A stretch of 64,000 nt of DNA from contig CAWGUU010000019.1 of assembly GCA_963825765.1 (NCBI GenBank), positions 73,197 to 137,196 on the forward strand, written 5' to 3'. Of the stretch, positions 17,419 through 25,868 are shown piece after piece; positions within the stretch are counted from its first letter, which is position 1; each line of letters starts with the position of its first letter. The DNA comes from CAWGUU01 sp963825765. GTDB taxonomy: Bacteria > Actinomycetota > Acidimicrobiia > Acidimicrobiales > AC-14. The notes below the pieces were generated by a model. It worked only from the letters and a program-made list of their open reading frames with translations. It had not been told where the DNA came from and did no database searches. Made by a program: the position numbers and the translations under genes.

Positions 17419-18840
17419 GTGCCTGTGACCCCCTCGCTGGAGCTCGACGACATCCAGGGACTCGTCGCCCGCGGCTTCGGGGACCAGAAGTCGGCGTGCT
17501 ACGTGCTGCTCACCATGCCCGACCGGCGGGGCGCGGCGGCGTGGCTCGACGCCATCGCCGGGGAGCTCACCAGCGCCTCCGTCCGGCCGGTGGGCTCGGC
17601 CGTCAACCTCGCCCTGACCGCCAGTGGCCTGGGGCGGCTGGGCGTGCCGGAGGGCACCCTCCAGCGGTTCTCCCACGAGTTCGCCACCGGCATGGCCGAC
17701 CCGTACCGCAGCCGGGTGCTGGGCGACGAGGGCGACGTGGCGCCCGACCACTGGCTCTGGGGCGGCCCGTCGGCGCCGGTCGACGCCGTCCTGCTGCTCT
17801 ACGCCGTAGACAGCGAGGCCCTCGACGCCGCCTACGAGGCCCACGCCCGGCGGTTCCGGGACCACGGGCTGGTGGAGGTGCGCAAGCTCGACACCGCCGA
17901 CATCCGCGGCGCCGAGCCGTTCTCGCCCAAGGAGGGGATCCCCCAGCCGATCCTCGAGGGGCTCCCCAGGGAGGGCAACCAGCGGGACAAGGTGAAGGAC
18001 GGCGAGTTCGTCCTCGGCTACCCCAACGAGTACGGGCTGTACACCTCGAGGCCGTTGATCGACGGGGTCGACGACCCGGCGGGCATCCTCCCCCCCGACG
18101 CCGCCGGCTCGGGCGGCAGGGATCTGGGCCGCAACGGCTCCTACCTGGTCTTTCGTCACCTGGACCAGGACTCGGCCGGCTTCTGGGGATTCCTCGACCG
18201 GTCCACCACCGCGCCCGACGGCACCAGCGACACCGCCGCCCAGGTCCGCCTGGCGGCCAAGATGATCGGCCGTTGGCCGAGCGGCGCGCCGCTGGTGCTG
18301 GCGCCCGACGCCGACCAACCGGCGCTGTCCGGGAACGACGACTTCGGGTACTTCCACGACGATCCCCACGGCTTCAAGTGCCCGGTCGGCGCCCACGTCC
18401 GACGGACGAACCCCCGGGACTCCCTGCCGCCGTTCCCCGGCACCGACCGCTCCACCGCCGTCAACAAGCGCCACCGCCTGCTGCGGCGGGGCCGGGGGTA
18501 CGGGCCGGCGGTGACCCCGGCCGAGGCCCTCGAGAGCGCCCGCACCGGGTCGCCCCTGCCCGAGCACGGGCTCCACTTCCTGTGCCTCAACGCCAACATC
18601 GCCCGCCAGTTCGAGTTCGTGCAGCACACATGGGCCAACAACCCCAACTTCGCCGGCCTCCACGACGAGCCCGACCCGTTGATCTCGCCGAAGGCGGGGC
18701 GCGACTTCCGGATACCGGACCGACCGGTGCGCACCCGGGTCACCGGGCTGCCCCGCTTCGTCACCGTCCGGGGCGGGGCCTACTTCTTCCTCCCCGGCCT
18801 GCGGGCCGTGCGCTGGCTGGCGTCCCGCGCCCAGGCTTAG
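17419..18840 (+). CDS. DyP-type haem peroxidase
   Basis: 473 residues with the double ferredoxin-like DyP layout. The proximal haem ligand is His326 in CPVGAHVRRTNPRD, and the conserved HRLLRRGRGYG block carries the distal Arg region. The hallmark GXXDG motif appears as FSPKEGIPQP, with Glu172 in place of the catalytic Asp and Ser in place of the first Gly. NANIARQFEFVQHTWANNPNF is the conserved C-terminal helix. DyP enzymes oxidise dyes, lignin units or porphyrins with H2O2. No Tat signal is seen, so it should be cytoplasmic. It starts 13 bases after the membrane protein and ends 4 bases before the catalase-like gene. Confidence 0.9.
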   Translation: MPVTPSLELDDIQGLVARGFGDQKSACYVLLTMPDRRGAAAWLDAIAGELTSASVRPVGSAVNLALTASGLGRLGVPEGTLQRFSHEFATGMADPYRSRVLGDEGDVAPDHWLWGGPSAPVDAVLLLYAVDSEALDAAYEAHARRFRDHGLVEVRKLDTADIRGAEPFSPKEGIPQPILEGLPREGNQRDKVKDGEFVLGYPNEYGLYTSRPLIDGVDDPAGILPPDAAGSGGRDLGRNGSYLVFRHLDQDSAGFWGFLDRSTTAPDGTSDTAAQVRLAAKMIGRWPSGAPLVLAPDADQPALSGNDDFGYFHDDPHGFKCPVGAHVRRTNPRDSLPPFPGTDRSTAVNKRHRLLRRGRGYGPAVTPAEALESARTGSPLPEHGLHFLCLNANIARQFEFVQHTWANNPNFAGLHDEPDPLISPKAGRDFRIPDRPVRTRVTGLPRFVTVRGGAYFFLPGLRAVRWLASRAQA

Positions 18841-18844
18841 GCCC

Positions 18845-20020
18845 GTGATCAAGCGCCTGCTGAACGCCCTGCTCATGCGGGGCATGAACTTCGAGCGCCG
18901 GTGGATCGACCCGTACGTGCGGCCCGTCGTCGACCCGATCGTCCAGAAGCCGCTCGGCGACCTGATCCAGCTGGCCAACAACGCTCGCCGCCAGGACCAC
19001 CACCTGGCCCTGGCCGAGGAGGAGCACGTTCCCGGCGAGGAGGAGCTGACCGCCCAGATCGTCGAGGCCCAGTCCCGGTTCACCACCGAGACCTACACCG
19101 GCAACCTCCCCGCCCTCCGGGTGGGCAACACCAAGACGTACGGCGTGGTGCGGGCCGAGCTCGAGATCCTGCCCGGCCTGTCCCCCCGGCTTCGCCACGG
19201 CCTGTTCGCCACGCCGGCGACCTACCGGGCGTGGGTCCGGTTCGGCGGACCGGGCCCCCTCGCCCCGCCCGACGTCCGCGACAACGGCCTGCTCAGCATC
19301 GGCATCAAGGTCATGGGCGTCGACGGTCCCAAGCTGCTCGAGGACGAGAAGCACACCCAGGACTTCACCGGGCTGAGCGCCCCGATCTTCACCACGCCCA
19401 ACGTGGTCGAGAACCTGAAGCTCCAGCGCAACGTGGTGGCCGGGACGCCGATCTTCTACTTCCTCCAGCCCGGCAACTCCCACCTGCTCGACGCCCTCAT
19501 GCAGGGCCTGTACGCCAAGACCCAGGTCAACCCGCTGGAGGAGCGGTACTGGAGCACCGTCCCCTACCTGCTGGGCGATGGTCAGGCCATGCAGTACTCG
19601 GTCCGGCCGTGCTCGCCGGGGCGCACGAGGTTCCCCAGCCCGCCCCCCGACGACTACCTGAAGGAGGCCATGGCCCGCACCCTGCGGACCAGGGCGGTGG
19701 CCTTCGACTTCATGGTGCAGCTGCAGACCGACAGCTTCCGCATGCCGATCGAGGACGCGTCGGTGTCGTGGCCGGAGAGCCTGTCGCCCTACGTCACCGT
19801 GGCCCGGCTGCACATCCCGGTGCAGGAGTTCGACTCGCCCGGGCAGCTGGCGTTCGTGCACAACCTCTCCTACAACCCCTGGCACAGCCTCCCCGAGCAC
19901 CGGCCGCTGGGGAACCAGGGTCGGGCCCGGCGCACCATCTACTACGAGATGTCGAAGTTCCGGCAGGCCATGAGCGGTACGCCCCACGTCGAGCCCACGG
20001 GCGACGAGGTGTTCGAATGA
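18845..20020 (+). CDS. Catalase-related haem protein
   Basis: 391 residues, about 100 shorter than classical catalase, matching the small catalase-related group that includes allene oxide synthases. The core barrel shows TKTYGVVRAELEILPGLSPRLRHGLFATPATYRAWVRFG, and the proximal haem Tyr is in GRARRTIYYEMSKFR near residue 370. The distal His expected just before the Lys in this block seems to be Asn95 (VGNTKTYG), so ordinary catalase activity is doubtful. Known relatives rearrange fatty-acid hydroperoxides; in this setting a similar step after the dioxygenase-like enzyme is a reasonable hypothesis. It starts 4 bases after the DyP stop. Confidence 0.8.
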   Translation: MIKRLLNALLMRGMNFERRWIDPYVRPVVDPIVQKPLGDLIQLANNARRQDHHLALAEEEHVPGEEELTAQIVEAQSRFTTETYTGNLPALRVGNTKTYGVVRAELEILPGLSPRLRHGLFATPATYRAWVRFGGPGPLAPPDVRDNGLLSIGIKVMGVDGPKLLEDEKHTQDFTGLSAPIFTTPNVVENLKLQRNVVAGTPIFYFLQPGNSHLLDALMQGLYAKTQVNPLEERYWSTVPYLLGDGQAMQYSVRPCSPGRTRFPSPPPDDYLKEAMARTLRTRAVAFDFMVQLQTDSFRMPIEDASVSWPESLSPYVTVARLHIPVQEFDSPGQLAFVHNLSYNPWHSLPEHRPLGNQGRARRTIYYEMSKFRQAMSGTPHVEPTGDEVFE

Positions 20021-20051
20021 ACCTCGTGACGGTGGGCTACGGTCGGCGGCC

Positions 20052-20423
20052 ATGAAGCGCCGCAAGATCGCACGCACCGCCCTCGGGGTCGTTCGGCTGG
20101 TGAACGGTCTCGGCTCGCTGTTCGCGCCGAAGTTCATGGCCAAGAAGTTCGGTGTCGACGTCGAGACCAACGCCTCGGCGGTCTACATCATGCGGCTGTT
20201 CGGCGTCCGGACGATCATCCTGGGTGTCGAGCTGCTCCTGCTGAAGGACGAGGACAAGGTGCGGGACGCAGTGCGGATCGGCGTCCTCATCCACGCCTCC
20301 GACACCACCGCCGCGGTCATCGCCGGGGTGAAGGGCCAGCTCCCGGCGAAGGCGGCGGCCACCGGCGCGGTCATCTCCGCCGTCAACACCGCCTTGGCCG
20401 TCGCCGCCACCGTCGGCGCCTGA
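20052..20423 (+). CDS. Small membrane protein (DUF4267-like), first of a tandem pair
   Basis: 123 residues with about three membrane helices and a basic start. Blocks such as ALGVVRLVNGLGSLFAPKFMAKKFG, YIMRLFGVRTIILGVELL and AVRIGVLIHASDTTAAV align with the next gene (LLAVRLVVGATWLAPVTSMRILG, YVGRLFAARDAALGVGLLF, IGIACDVADAMAGL), so the two are tandem paralogues. The pattern resembles DUF4267. They close the peroxidase cluster, 5 bases apart. Role unknown; membrane partners of the cluster is an inference. Confidence 0.65.
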   Translation: MKRRKIARTALGVVRLVNGLGSLFAPKFMAKKFGVDVETNASAVYIMRLFGVRTIILGVELLLLKDEDKVRDAVRIGVLIHASDTTAAVIAGVKGQLPAKAAATGAVISAVNTALAVAATVGA

Positions 20424-20428
20424 CACCT

Positions 20429-20815
20429 ATGGGGCTCGCCCTGCCCAAGACCCTGCCGGGCAAGGCCCTCCTGGCGGTGCGGCTGGTCGTCGGGGCGACG
20501 TGGCTGGCGCCGGTGACGTCGATGCGGATCCTCGGGCTGAACCCCGACCAGAACCGGGAAGCGGCCTACGTCGGCCGGCTGTTCGCGGCCCGCGACGCCG
20601 CCCTCGGCGTCGGGCTGTTGTTCAGCACCGGCGACAGCCGCAAGCTGTGGTGGCGCATCGGGATCGCCTGCGACGTCGCCGACGCCATGGCCGGACTGGT
20701 GTCGGCCCGCCGCGGCGAGCTGCCGAACAACCGCCGCGTGCGCATCAGCCTGTTCGTCGCCGGGGTGATGGGTGCCTCCCTGGGCGCCGCCGCCCTGGTG
20801 AAGAACGACGTCTGA
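20429..20815 (+). CDS. Small membrane protein (DUF4267-like), second of a tandem pair
   Basis: 128 residues, paralogous to the gene just upstream, with the same order of helices and the shared RLF-(G/A)-x-R-(T/D)-x-x-(I/L)-G motif. The last helix (FVAGVMGASLGAAALV) is clearer than in its neighbour. It starts 5 bases after that stop and is the last plus-strand gene before a convergent minus-strand membrane-protein gene. Function unknown. Confidence 0.65.
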   Translation: MGLALPKTLPGKALLAVRLVVGATWLAPVTSMRILGLNPDQNREAAYVGRLFAARDAALGVGLLFSTGDSRKLWWRIGIACDVADAMAGLVSARRGELPNNRRVRISLFVAGVMGASLGAAALVKNDV

Positions 20816-20829
20816 GCGGTCCCCCGGTC

Positions 20830-22314
20830 CTAGGCGGCGACGGCCTGGGGCCGGTGCGACGCCTGCGGGGAGCCGGGCGGGTCGCCGTGGCCGGCGTGGT
20901 CGTCCATGTCCCAGTCCCGCTTCCAGTGGCGGACGTGGTCGAGGTTGGGAGCCATCCGGAACGCCTTGAGCAGCGTCTGGGTGACGCTCGGGCCGTTGCC
21001 CTTGGCGTTGAGCGCCCAGCGCAGTGACTGCAGCAGCTCGCCGTCCTCGCCGACCGGCACCAGGACCTCGCCGGTGGACTCCGGCATCGAGGCCGAGCTC
21101 GGACGGAACGCCGCCTCCAGGGCGGTCGCGGTGCGGATGCCGAGGCGGCGAAGCTGGATACGACTGGAGTCCCGGCGGTCCTTGCGCGACCTTCCCAGCG
21201 GCTCCAGGTGGAGGTAGAGGGTGGCCTGGTCGATCCAGTCGACCAGCCGCCCGACCGGCACCCGGCTGTGGAGGATGACATCGACGAGGTTGGCCGTCGC
21301 CAGGTTCTCCAGGTCCTCGACGCCCAGCTCGAGGAGGCGGGCCTCGTACCAGACGCTGAGGCCGTCGAGGTCGCTCAGCGGGTAGTCGTTCTTGAGGCTC
21401 GGGACCACCGTGCGCAGCGCCACGGCCGCCATCTTCTGGAGGGCCTGCAGCCCGACGAGCGGGAAGAAACCGATCACGAACGCGACCACTACCCGCTGCT
21501 CGGTCGACCACCCCTGGAACAGCGACTGGTCGGCGACGGCGACGAGCACCAGGGCGCTCACGATCCGGATCACCGCGTTGACGTAGGCGCTGGCCTTGAG
21601 GTCGGCCTGGAAGTACCGGCGGACGAGCATCTGCAGGGTGAACAGGTAGGCGCCCACGAAGGAGATCCGGAGCAGGTCGAAGGTCGACGGCGGGTCGGGC
21701 AGCATCACCACGGACGAGCCCCGGAGCACAGCCGCCCATCCGACCGCGAAGATGATGGTGGCCAGCACGACGGGGAAGAACGTCTCCGTCTTGAGCTTGT
21801 CCCTGTCGGAGGCCCTCACGATCGACTTCCCGTAGTACGCCTCGAACTTGTCGGTGTAGATGTCGGTCTCGTGCCGGGGGAAGGCGGGGCCGGCGTCCAC
21901 CGCCCGCTGCCACGCCGGGTGGTAGATGGACCCGATCGGCGGCTCGGGGAGGTTCCCCGGGCGGTCGATGCCCAGGCGGTGGAGGTTGAGCACGTACTCC
22001 TTGAAGACCGACTGCGACCGCACGATCACGAAGCGGAGGAACAGCCACCCCGGCAGGAACGAGAGCACGACGAGGGCGAACAGCTTCAAGGCCAGGGCCT
22101 GGGTGTCGTCGGCCGTCCGCAGGGGGAGCGTGGCGACACCGGCGATGAGCACGAGCAGGGCCGACGCCCGGAGGAAGGGGCTGGACCCTCGTGAGCCCTC
22201 GCCGGACGAGGCGTCGTCGCCTGCCCCTGTGCCTTCGTGGGGCCCTGTGCCTTCGTGGGGCCCAGGGTCGTGCGGCTCGAACAGGTCGTCCAGGGAATCC
22301 GCCGGTTCCGTCAT
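20830..22314 (-). CDS. Multi-spanning membrane protein with C-terminal soluble region
   Basis: 494 residues. An acidic, Gly-rich N-terminus (carrying a tandem PHEGTG repeat) is followed by two helices (about 48-100), an extracytoplasmic or cytosolic stretch with GSIYHPAWQRAVDAGPAFPRHE, and four more helices (about 180-290). The C-terminal 200 residues are soluble and include helix-turn-helix-like pieces (LLELGVEDLENLATANLVDVIL). I recognise no family. It converges on the peroxidase cluster and lies downstream of the CPBP protease gene on the same strand, 43 bases away. Confidence 0.65.
   Translation of the reverse strand: MTEPADSLDDLFEPHDPGPHEGTGPHEGTGAGDDASSGEGSRGSSPFLRASALLVLIAGVATLPLRTADDTQALALKLFALVVLSFLPGWLFLRFVIVRSQSVFKEYVLNLHRLGIDRPGNLPEPPIGSIYHPAWQRAVDAGPAFPRHETDIYTDKFEAYYGKSIVRASDRDKLKTETFFPVVLATIIFAVGWAAVLRGSSVVMLPDPPSTFDLLRISFVGAYLFTLQMLVRRYFQADLKASAYVNAVIRIVSALVLVAVADQSLFQGWSTEQRVVVAFVIGFFPLVGLQALQKMAAVALRTVVPSLKNDYPLSDLDGLSVWYEARLLELGVEDLENLATANLVDVILHSRVPVGRLVDWIDQATLYLHLEPLGRSRKDRRDSSRIQLRRLGIRTATALEAAFRPSSASMPESTGEVLVPVGEDGELLQSLRWALNAKGNGPSVTQTLLKAFRMAPNLDHVRHWKRDWDMDDHAGHGDPPGSPQASHRPQAVAA
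22225..22260. repeat. Tandem 18-bp repeat, two perfect copies
   Basis: CCCTGTGCCTTCGTGGGG occurs at 22225-22242 and 22243-22260. It is in frame within the gene on the minus strand and encodes the repeated PHEGTG in the disordered N-terminus, so copy number could change without a frameshift. Confidence 0.8.
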
Positions 22315-22357
22315 GCCTTGTTGAGCGGCGAGCCCTGCCGCCTGATACGGGAAACTC

Positions 22358-23629
22358 TCAGCTCACGGGCAGGCGCCAGCTGGTCAGCATCTCGTCGAAG
22401 TCGAACGACGACCCCGAGCCGCCGTCGGAGGTGAAGCTGGCCAGCCAGAGGCGGCCCGGCACCGGCAGCATGACGACCCGCCCGTCGTCGCCGTCGATGG
22501 TGGCCATCACCTGCACGGCCTGGCCGGCGGGTAGGTCGAGCATGGTCACGCTGCTCACCTGCAGGGAGTACTCGGGCGGGAGCGGGACGGCCCCGTTGAC
22601 CAGTCCGTCGGCGATCTCCCGCGCCGGCGGCACGTCGGGCGCGTCGAGGTGGGCGACCTCGACGCGGGCGCCGAGCGGGCCGACGGCGGAAAGGTCGGCA
22701 CCGAAGACGGTGGTCGACGTCTGGTAGGTGGCAGGGACGTCGATCCTGCCGCCGGCGACGTCGTGGGTGATTCCCGGCCCGTGGGCGGCGGCGACGGCCA
22801 CCACCATCAGCACCCCGTTGAACGCGGCGTGGGCGGCGATCGAGCCGATCAGGCCCCGGCGCCAGTAGACGAACCCGAAGACCATGCCCATGACGAGGTA
22901 GTACCGGAACTGGATCAGGCTCAGGTGGGCCAGGCTGAAGGCCACGGCGCTGAGGACCACCGCGGCCCACTTGCCCCGCCGCCGCAGGGACTCGGCGAGG
23001 AAGCCGCGGAAGACGAGCTCCTCCACGACGGGTGCCGCCACCACGATGACGAGGAAGCCCAGGACCAGGGCGCCGATCGATCCCTGAGAGGCGAGAAGGG
23101 CGGCGGACGGGTCGAGCACCGGGTGGCCGAGGACGAGGCGGAGCAGGGCCACCAAAAAGACGGCGCCGGCCGCGCCGACCACGAACCCCTCGGCCGCCCC
23201 GACGGCCGCGCTCTCCTTGCCGACCCACGGCCGCAGCCCCAGCGAGGCCGACCGGGCCAGCACCCACAGGGCGGCCATGCCGTAGTAGGCGAGGCCGAAG
23301 AACAGCGAGACCTTGACCGCGGTGGCCCGGTCCGCGCCCCCGGCGACGAAGGCGACGGCCATCACGATCTGCATCAGCAGGTTGACGCCGATGATGGCGG
23401 CGACGGTGCGGGTGGCCCTGCTGCCCGCCCTACCGCCCGGGTCGCGGGGGAGCGGGACGAACTCGTCCTCGGCCCGGAGCCCCGGGCTGTCCAGGATCTG
23501 GTCCGGGGCCGGGCAGCTGCACATCAGGCACCGGTCGCGGCCGGTGTTGCCGTACCCGCACTGGCAGCGCCAGACGGTCGACCACTCGGTGTCCTCGAGG
23601 ACGACCGAGTCGTTCCGACGTCGGGCCAT
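22358..23629 (-). CDS. CPBP intramembrane metalloprotease with N-terminal zinc finger
   Basis: 423 residues. Residues about 20-44 hold a four-Cys zinc-finger-like motif (WRCQCGYGNTGRDRCLMC) of the RanBP2/zinc-ribbon kind. About eight membrane helices follow, with the three CPBP/Rce1 motifs: EELVFR (Glu203-Glu204...Arg207), FSLAHL and HAAFN, which supply the metal-binding Glu and His residues. The last 140 residues form a soluble beta-rich domain (VPATYQTSTTVFGADLS...). CPBP proteases cleave within or near membranes; bacterial members often serve in bacteriocin immunity or protein maturation. All catalytic motifs are intact. Confidence 0.88.
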   Translation of the reverse strand: MARRRNDSVVLEDTEWSTVWRCQCGYGNTGRDRCLMCSCPAPDQILDSPGLRAEDEFVPLPRDPGGRAGSRATRTVAAIIGVNLLMQIVMAVAFVAGGADRATAVKVSLFFGLAYYGMAALWVLARSASLGLRPWVGKESAAVGAAEGFVVGAAGAVFLVALLRLVLGHPVLDPSAALLASQGSIGALVLGFLVIVVAAPVVEELVFRGFLAESLRRRGKWAAVVLSAVAFSLAHLSLIQFRYYLVMGMVFGFVYWRRGLIGSIAAHAAFNGVLMVVAVAAAHGPGITHDVAGGRIDVPATYQTSTTVFGADLSAVGPLGARVEVAHLDAPDVPPAREIADGLVNGAVPLPPEYSLQVSSVTMLDLPAGQAVQVMATIDGDDGRVVMLPVPGRLWLASFTSDGGSGSSFDFDEMLTSWRLPVS

Positions 23630-23790
23630 GTTCGCCCTGCTCTCTGTCTAGGAGCCGCCGAAAACCGCCGGTGGCCGAGCCGAACTGCGTACTACTCGGA
23701 TCGGCGCGCCGGCGACGGACCTTGAGGAACTCTCCTGATCGGCTGGGGATCAGGCCCGACCGACCTGGGATCAGGCCGGGGGAGGGAGTG

Positions 23791-24114
23791 TCAGTTGTCC
23801 TGGATCGACTTTTTACCGGTGCTGGCGCTCGTCCTGCTCGGCACGGCGTCCTTTACCTGCTCCCGCAGCTCCTTGAGCTGCTTGAGAGCCTCCTCGACGT
23901 GGTCGATCTCGGCCTCCGACAATGGGCCGCCGAGGTCGCCCAGCTGGGGGCCTCCGGGGGAGTAGGCCTTGCCGGGCCCGGAGACGCGGGCCCGCGGCTC
24001 GCCCGGGGGACCGGCCGGCATCTCGTTCAGCGCCCTGCTTCTCTGGGCACCGCTCGGGCCAGACCCGGTCGGCTCCACAGCCGGCGGGCCAGAGGCTTCC
24101 TGCTCCTCGCTCAT
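23791..24114 (-). CDS. Small unstructured protein with C-terminal helix, unknown
   Basis: 107 residues from ATG 24114, preceded by GGAGG at 6-base spacing, which decides this start over the in-frame ATG at 24144. The first 65 residues are Pro/Gly/Ser-rich and probably disordered. A charged amphipathic helix follows (LSEAEIDHVEEALKQLKELREQVKDAV), likely a coiled coil for oligomerisation or binding. No family recognised. It lies about 86 bases downstream of the methyltransferase gene on the same strand. Confidence 0.6.
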   Translation of the reverse strand: MSEEQEASGPPAVEPTGSGPSGAQRSRALNEMPAGPPGEPRARVSGPGKAYSPGGPQLGDLGGPLSEAEIDHVEEALKQLKELREQVKDAVPSRTSASTGKKSIQDN

Positions 24115-24200
24115 CTCCATCCTCCACATTTGAACTTCAGCCACACTTGAACGTCAGCCGTACTCGGACTTCAGCACCATCATGGCGCGCCTTTCGACGT

Positions 24201-24854
24201 TCAGCCGACAGCGGCCCGGCGGCGGGCCACAACCGTCACCAGCGGGGGCAGCACGACGGGGTCGTCGCCGGGGTGCACGCCGGTGAGCGCGGCCAGGTAG
24301 TCGGCCACCGGGCCGGGCCCGGCGCCGGCCTGCGACTCGGCCCACGCGTCGACCACCTCCAGCCCCGCGGCCCGCACCAGGGCGGGCAGCTCGGCGCCCA
24401 CGTCGGGGTGCCGGGCGTCGGGCATGGAGAGCGGCAGGCCCGCCACCCGGCCCGCCGAGGTGATCGGCTCCTGGGCCACGATCCAACCGCCGGGCCTGAC
24501 CGCCGCTCCCATCCTGGCCAAGACCATTGTCGGGTCGGCGACGTGCATGAGCAGGAACCGGCAGAACGCCAGGTCGACGGGCTCGGGCAGGAGCAGGTCC
24601 TCGGCCATCTGGGTGATGGCCACCACCTGGCTGGACGTGGCCGCGGCCGCCGCCACCAGGTCGCGGGCCGCCGGGTCGCTGTCGACGGCGTAGACGCGGC
24701 CGTCGTGGCCCACCACCTCGGCGAGGGCGACGCTGACGTCGCCCCCACCGGCTCCGACGTCGACGCAGCGCCACCCCTCGCGCAGGCCCAGCCGATCGAG
24801 GGCGGTGGTGAGGGGACGGCGGTAGACGTCGTTGCGCAGCCCGAGCTCCAACAT
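24201..24854 (-). CDS. Class I SAM-dependent methyltransferase
   Basis: 217 residues with a standard Rossmann methyltransferase core. Motif I is CVDVGAGGGDVSVALAE, the acidic motif II residue is in VYAVDSD, and the motif IV region is LAFCRFLLMHVADP. The substrate is not evident; the layout is of the Methyltransf_11/25 type acting on small molecules. ATG 24854 is used because the frame upstream overlaps the divergent MutY-like gene. About 40 bases separate the two starts. Confidence 0.82.
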   Translation of the reverse strand: MLELGLRNDVYRRPLTTALDRLGLREGWRCVDVGAGGGDVSVALAEVVGHDGRVYAVDSDPAARDLVAAAAATSSQVVAITQMAEDLLLPEPVDLAFCRFLLMHVADPTMVLARMGAAVRPGGWIVAQEPITSAGRVAGLPLSMPDARHPDVGAELPALVRAAGLEVVDAWAESQAGAGPGPVADYLAALTGVHPGDDPVVLPPLVTVVARRRAAVG

Positions 24855-24895
24855 GCGCGCTGACCCTATTAGGCGTGGCGTTAGGCTCCCGGCCG

Positions 24896-25792
24896 GTGGC
24901 TCCGGGATGCTCGCCCGCCCAGGTGGCTCTGCTGGCGTGGGGTGAGGCGCACCGCCGTGACCTGCCGTGGCGGCGGACACGCGACCCGTGGGCGGTGCTG
25001 GTCAGCGAGCTCATGCTCCAGCAGACGCAGGTTGCCCGCGTCGTGCCCCGCTTCACCCGCTTCCTCGACAGGTTCCCGACGGCGGCGGCGTGCGCGGCGG
25101 CGGGCGTCGGCGACGTGGTGGCTGAGTGGGCCGGGCTCGGCTACAACCGCCGGGCGGTGAACCTGCACCGGGCCGCGGTCGCCGTCGTCGACCGCCACGG
25201 GGGTGCGCTGCCGCGGGACCTCGCCGCCCTCGTCGCCCTGCCGGGCGTCGGCCCGTACACGGCCCGGGCGGTGCTGGCCTTCGCCTTCGGCGACGACGCC
25301 GGCGTGGTCGAGGTCAACACGTCCCGGGTGCTGGCCCGGGCCTTCGCCGGGCGCCGGCAGGTTCGGGCCGAGGCCCAGTCGACGGCCGACGGGCTGGTAC
25401 CTCCCGGCGAGGGCTGGGCGTGGAACCAGTCGATGATCGACCTGGGCGCCACGGTGTGCGGGAAGTCGGTCGGCCCGTCCTCCGCGGGCGCCTGCGCCCG
25501 CTGCCCGCTGGTGCCGACCTGCGCCTGGGCCTCGGCCGGGTGGCCGGCGCCCGACCCTTCGGTGGGCTCGGCCGGGGCCCGCGGCCGGCAGTCGACCTTC
25601 GCCGGCTCCGATCGCCAGGGCCGCGGTCGGCTGGTCGACGCCCTCCGCCGGGGACCGGTGGCGCCGGCCGACGCGGCCGCGACCGCCGGCTGGCCCGACG
25701 ACCCGGACCGGGCCCGCCGGGTGGCCGGGAGCCTCGTCGCCGACGGTCTGGCCACCCTCGACGGGGCCAGCGGGGTCCTCCGCCTGCCCTGA
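24896..25792 (+). CDS. mutY: MutY-like adenine DNA glycosylase, divergent
   Basis: 298 residues of the HhH-GPD/iron-sulfur glycosylase family, which removes adenine opposite 8-oxoguanine. The catalytic Glu38 lies in SELMLQQTQV and the hairpin LPGVGPYTARAVLAFAFG is intact. The catalytic Asp, normally in a VLDGNV/VVDTNV motif, is Glu139 (VVEVNTSRVL). The four cluster cysteines are present but spaced C-X11-C-X2-C-X5-C rather than the usual C-X6 first gap. The C-terminal MutT-like 8-oxoG recognition domain is short or missing. The start could also be GTG 24875. Function as MutY is likely but may be altered. Confidence 0.8.
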   Translation: MAPGCSPAQVALLAWGEAHRRDLPWRRTRDPWAVLVSELMLQQTQVARVVPRFTRFLDRFPTAAACAAAGVGDVVAEWAGLGYNRRAVNLHRAAVAVVDRHGGALPRDLAALVALPGVGPYTARAVLAFAFGDDAGVVEVNTSRVLARAFAGRRQVRAEAQSTADGLVPPGEGWAWNQSMIDLGATVCGKSVGPSSAGACARCPLVPTCAWASAGWPAPDPSVGSAGARGRQSTFAGSDRQGRGRLVDALRRGPVAPADAAATAGWPDDPDRARRVAGSLVADGLATLDGASGVLRLP

Positions 25793-25868
25793 CCCGGCGT
25801 GTCCGCGCTCGCGGCAGCAAAGTCGGGCGGGGTGTCGCCCGGTGGGCCGGAAGTACCCTGGTCACCCG

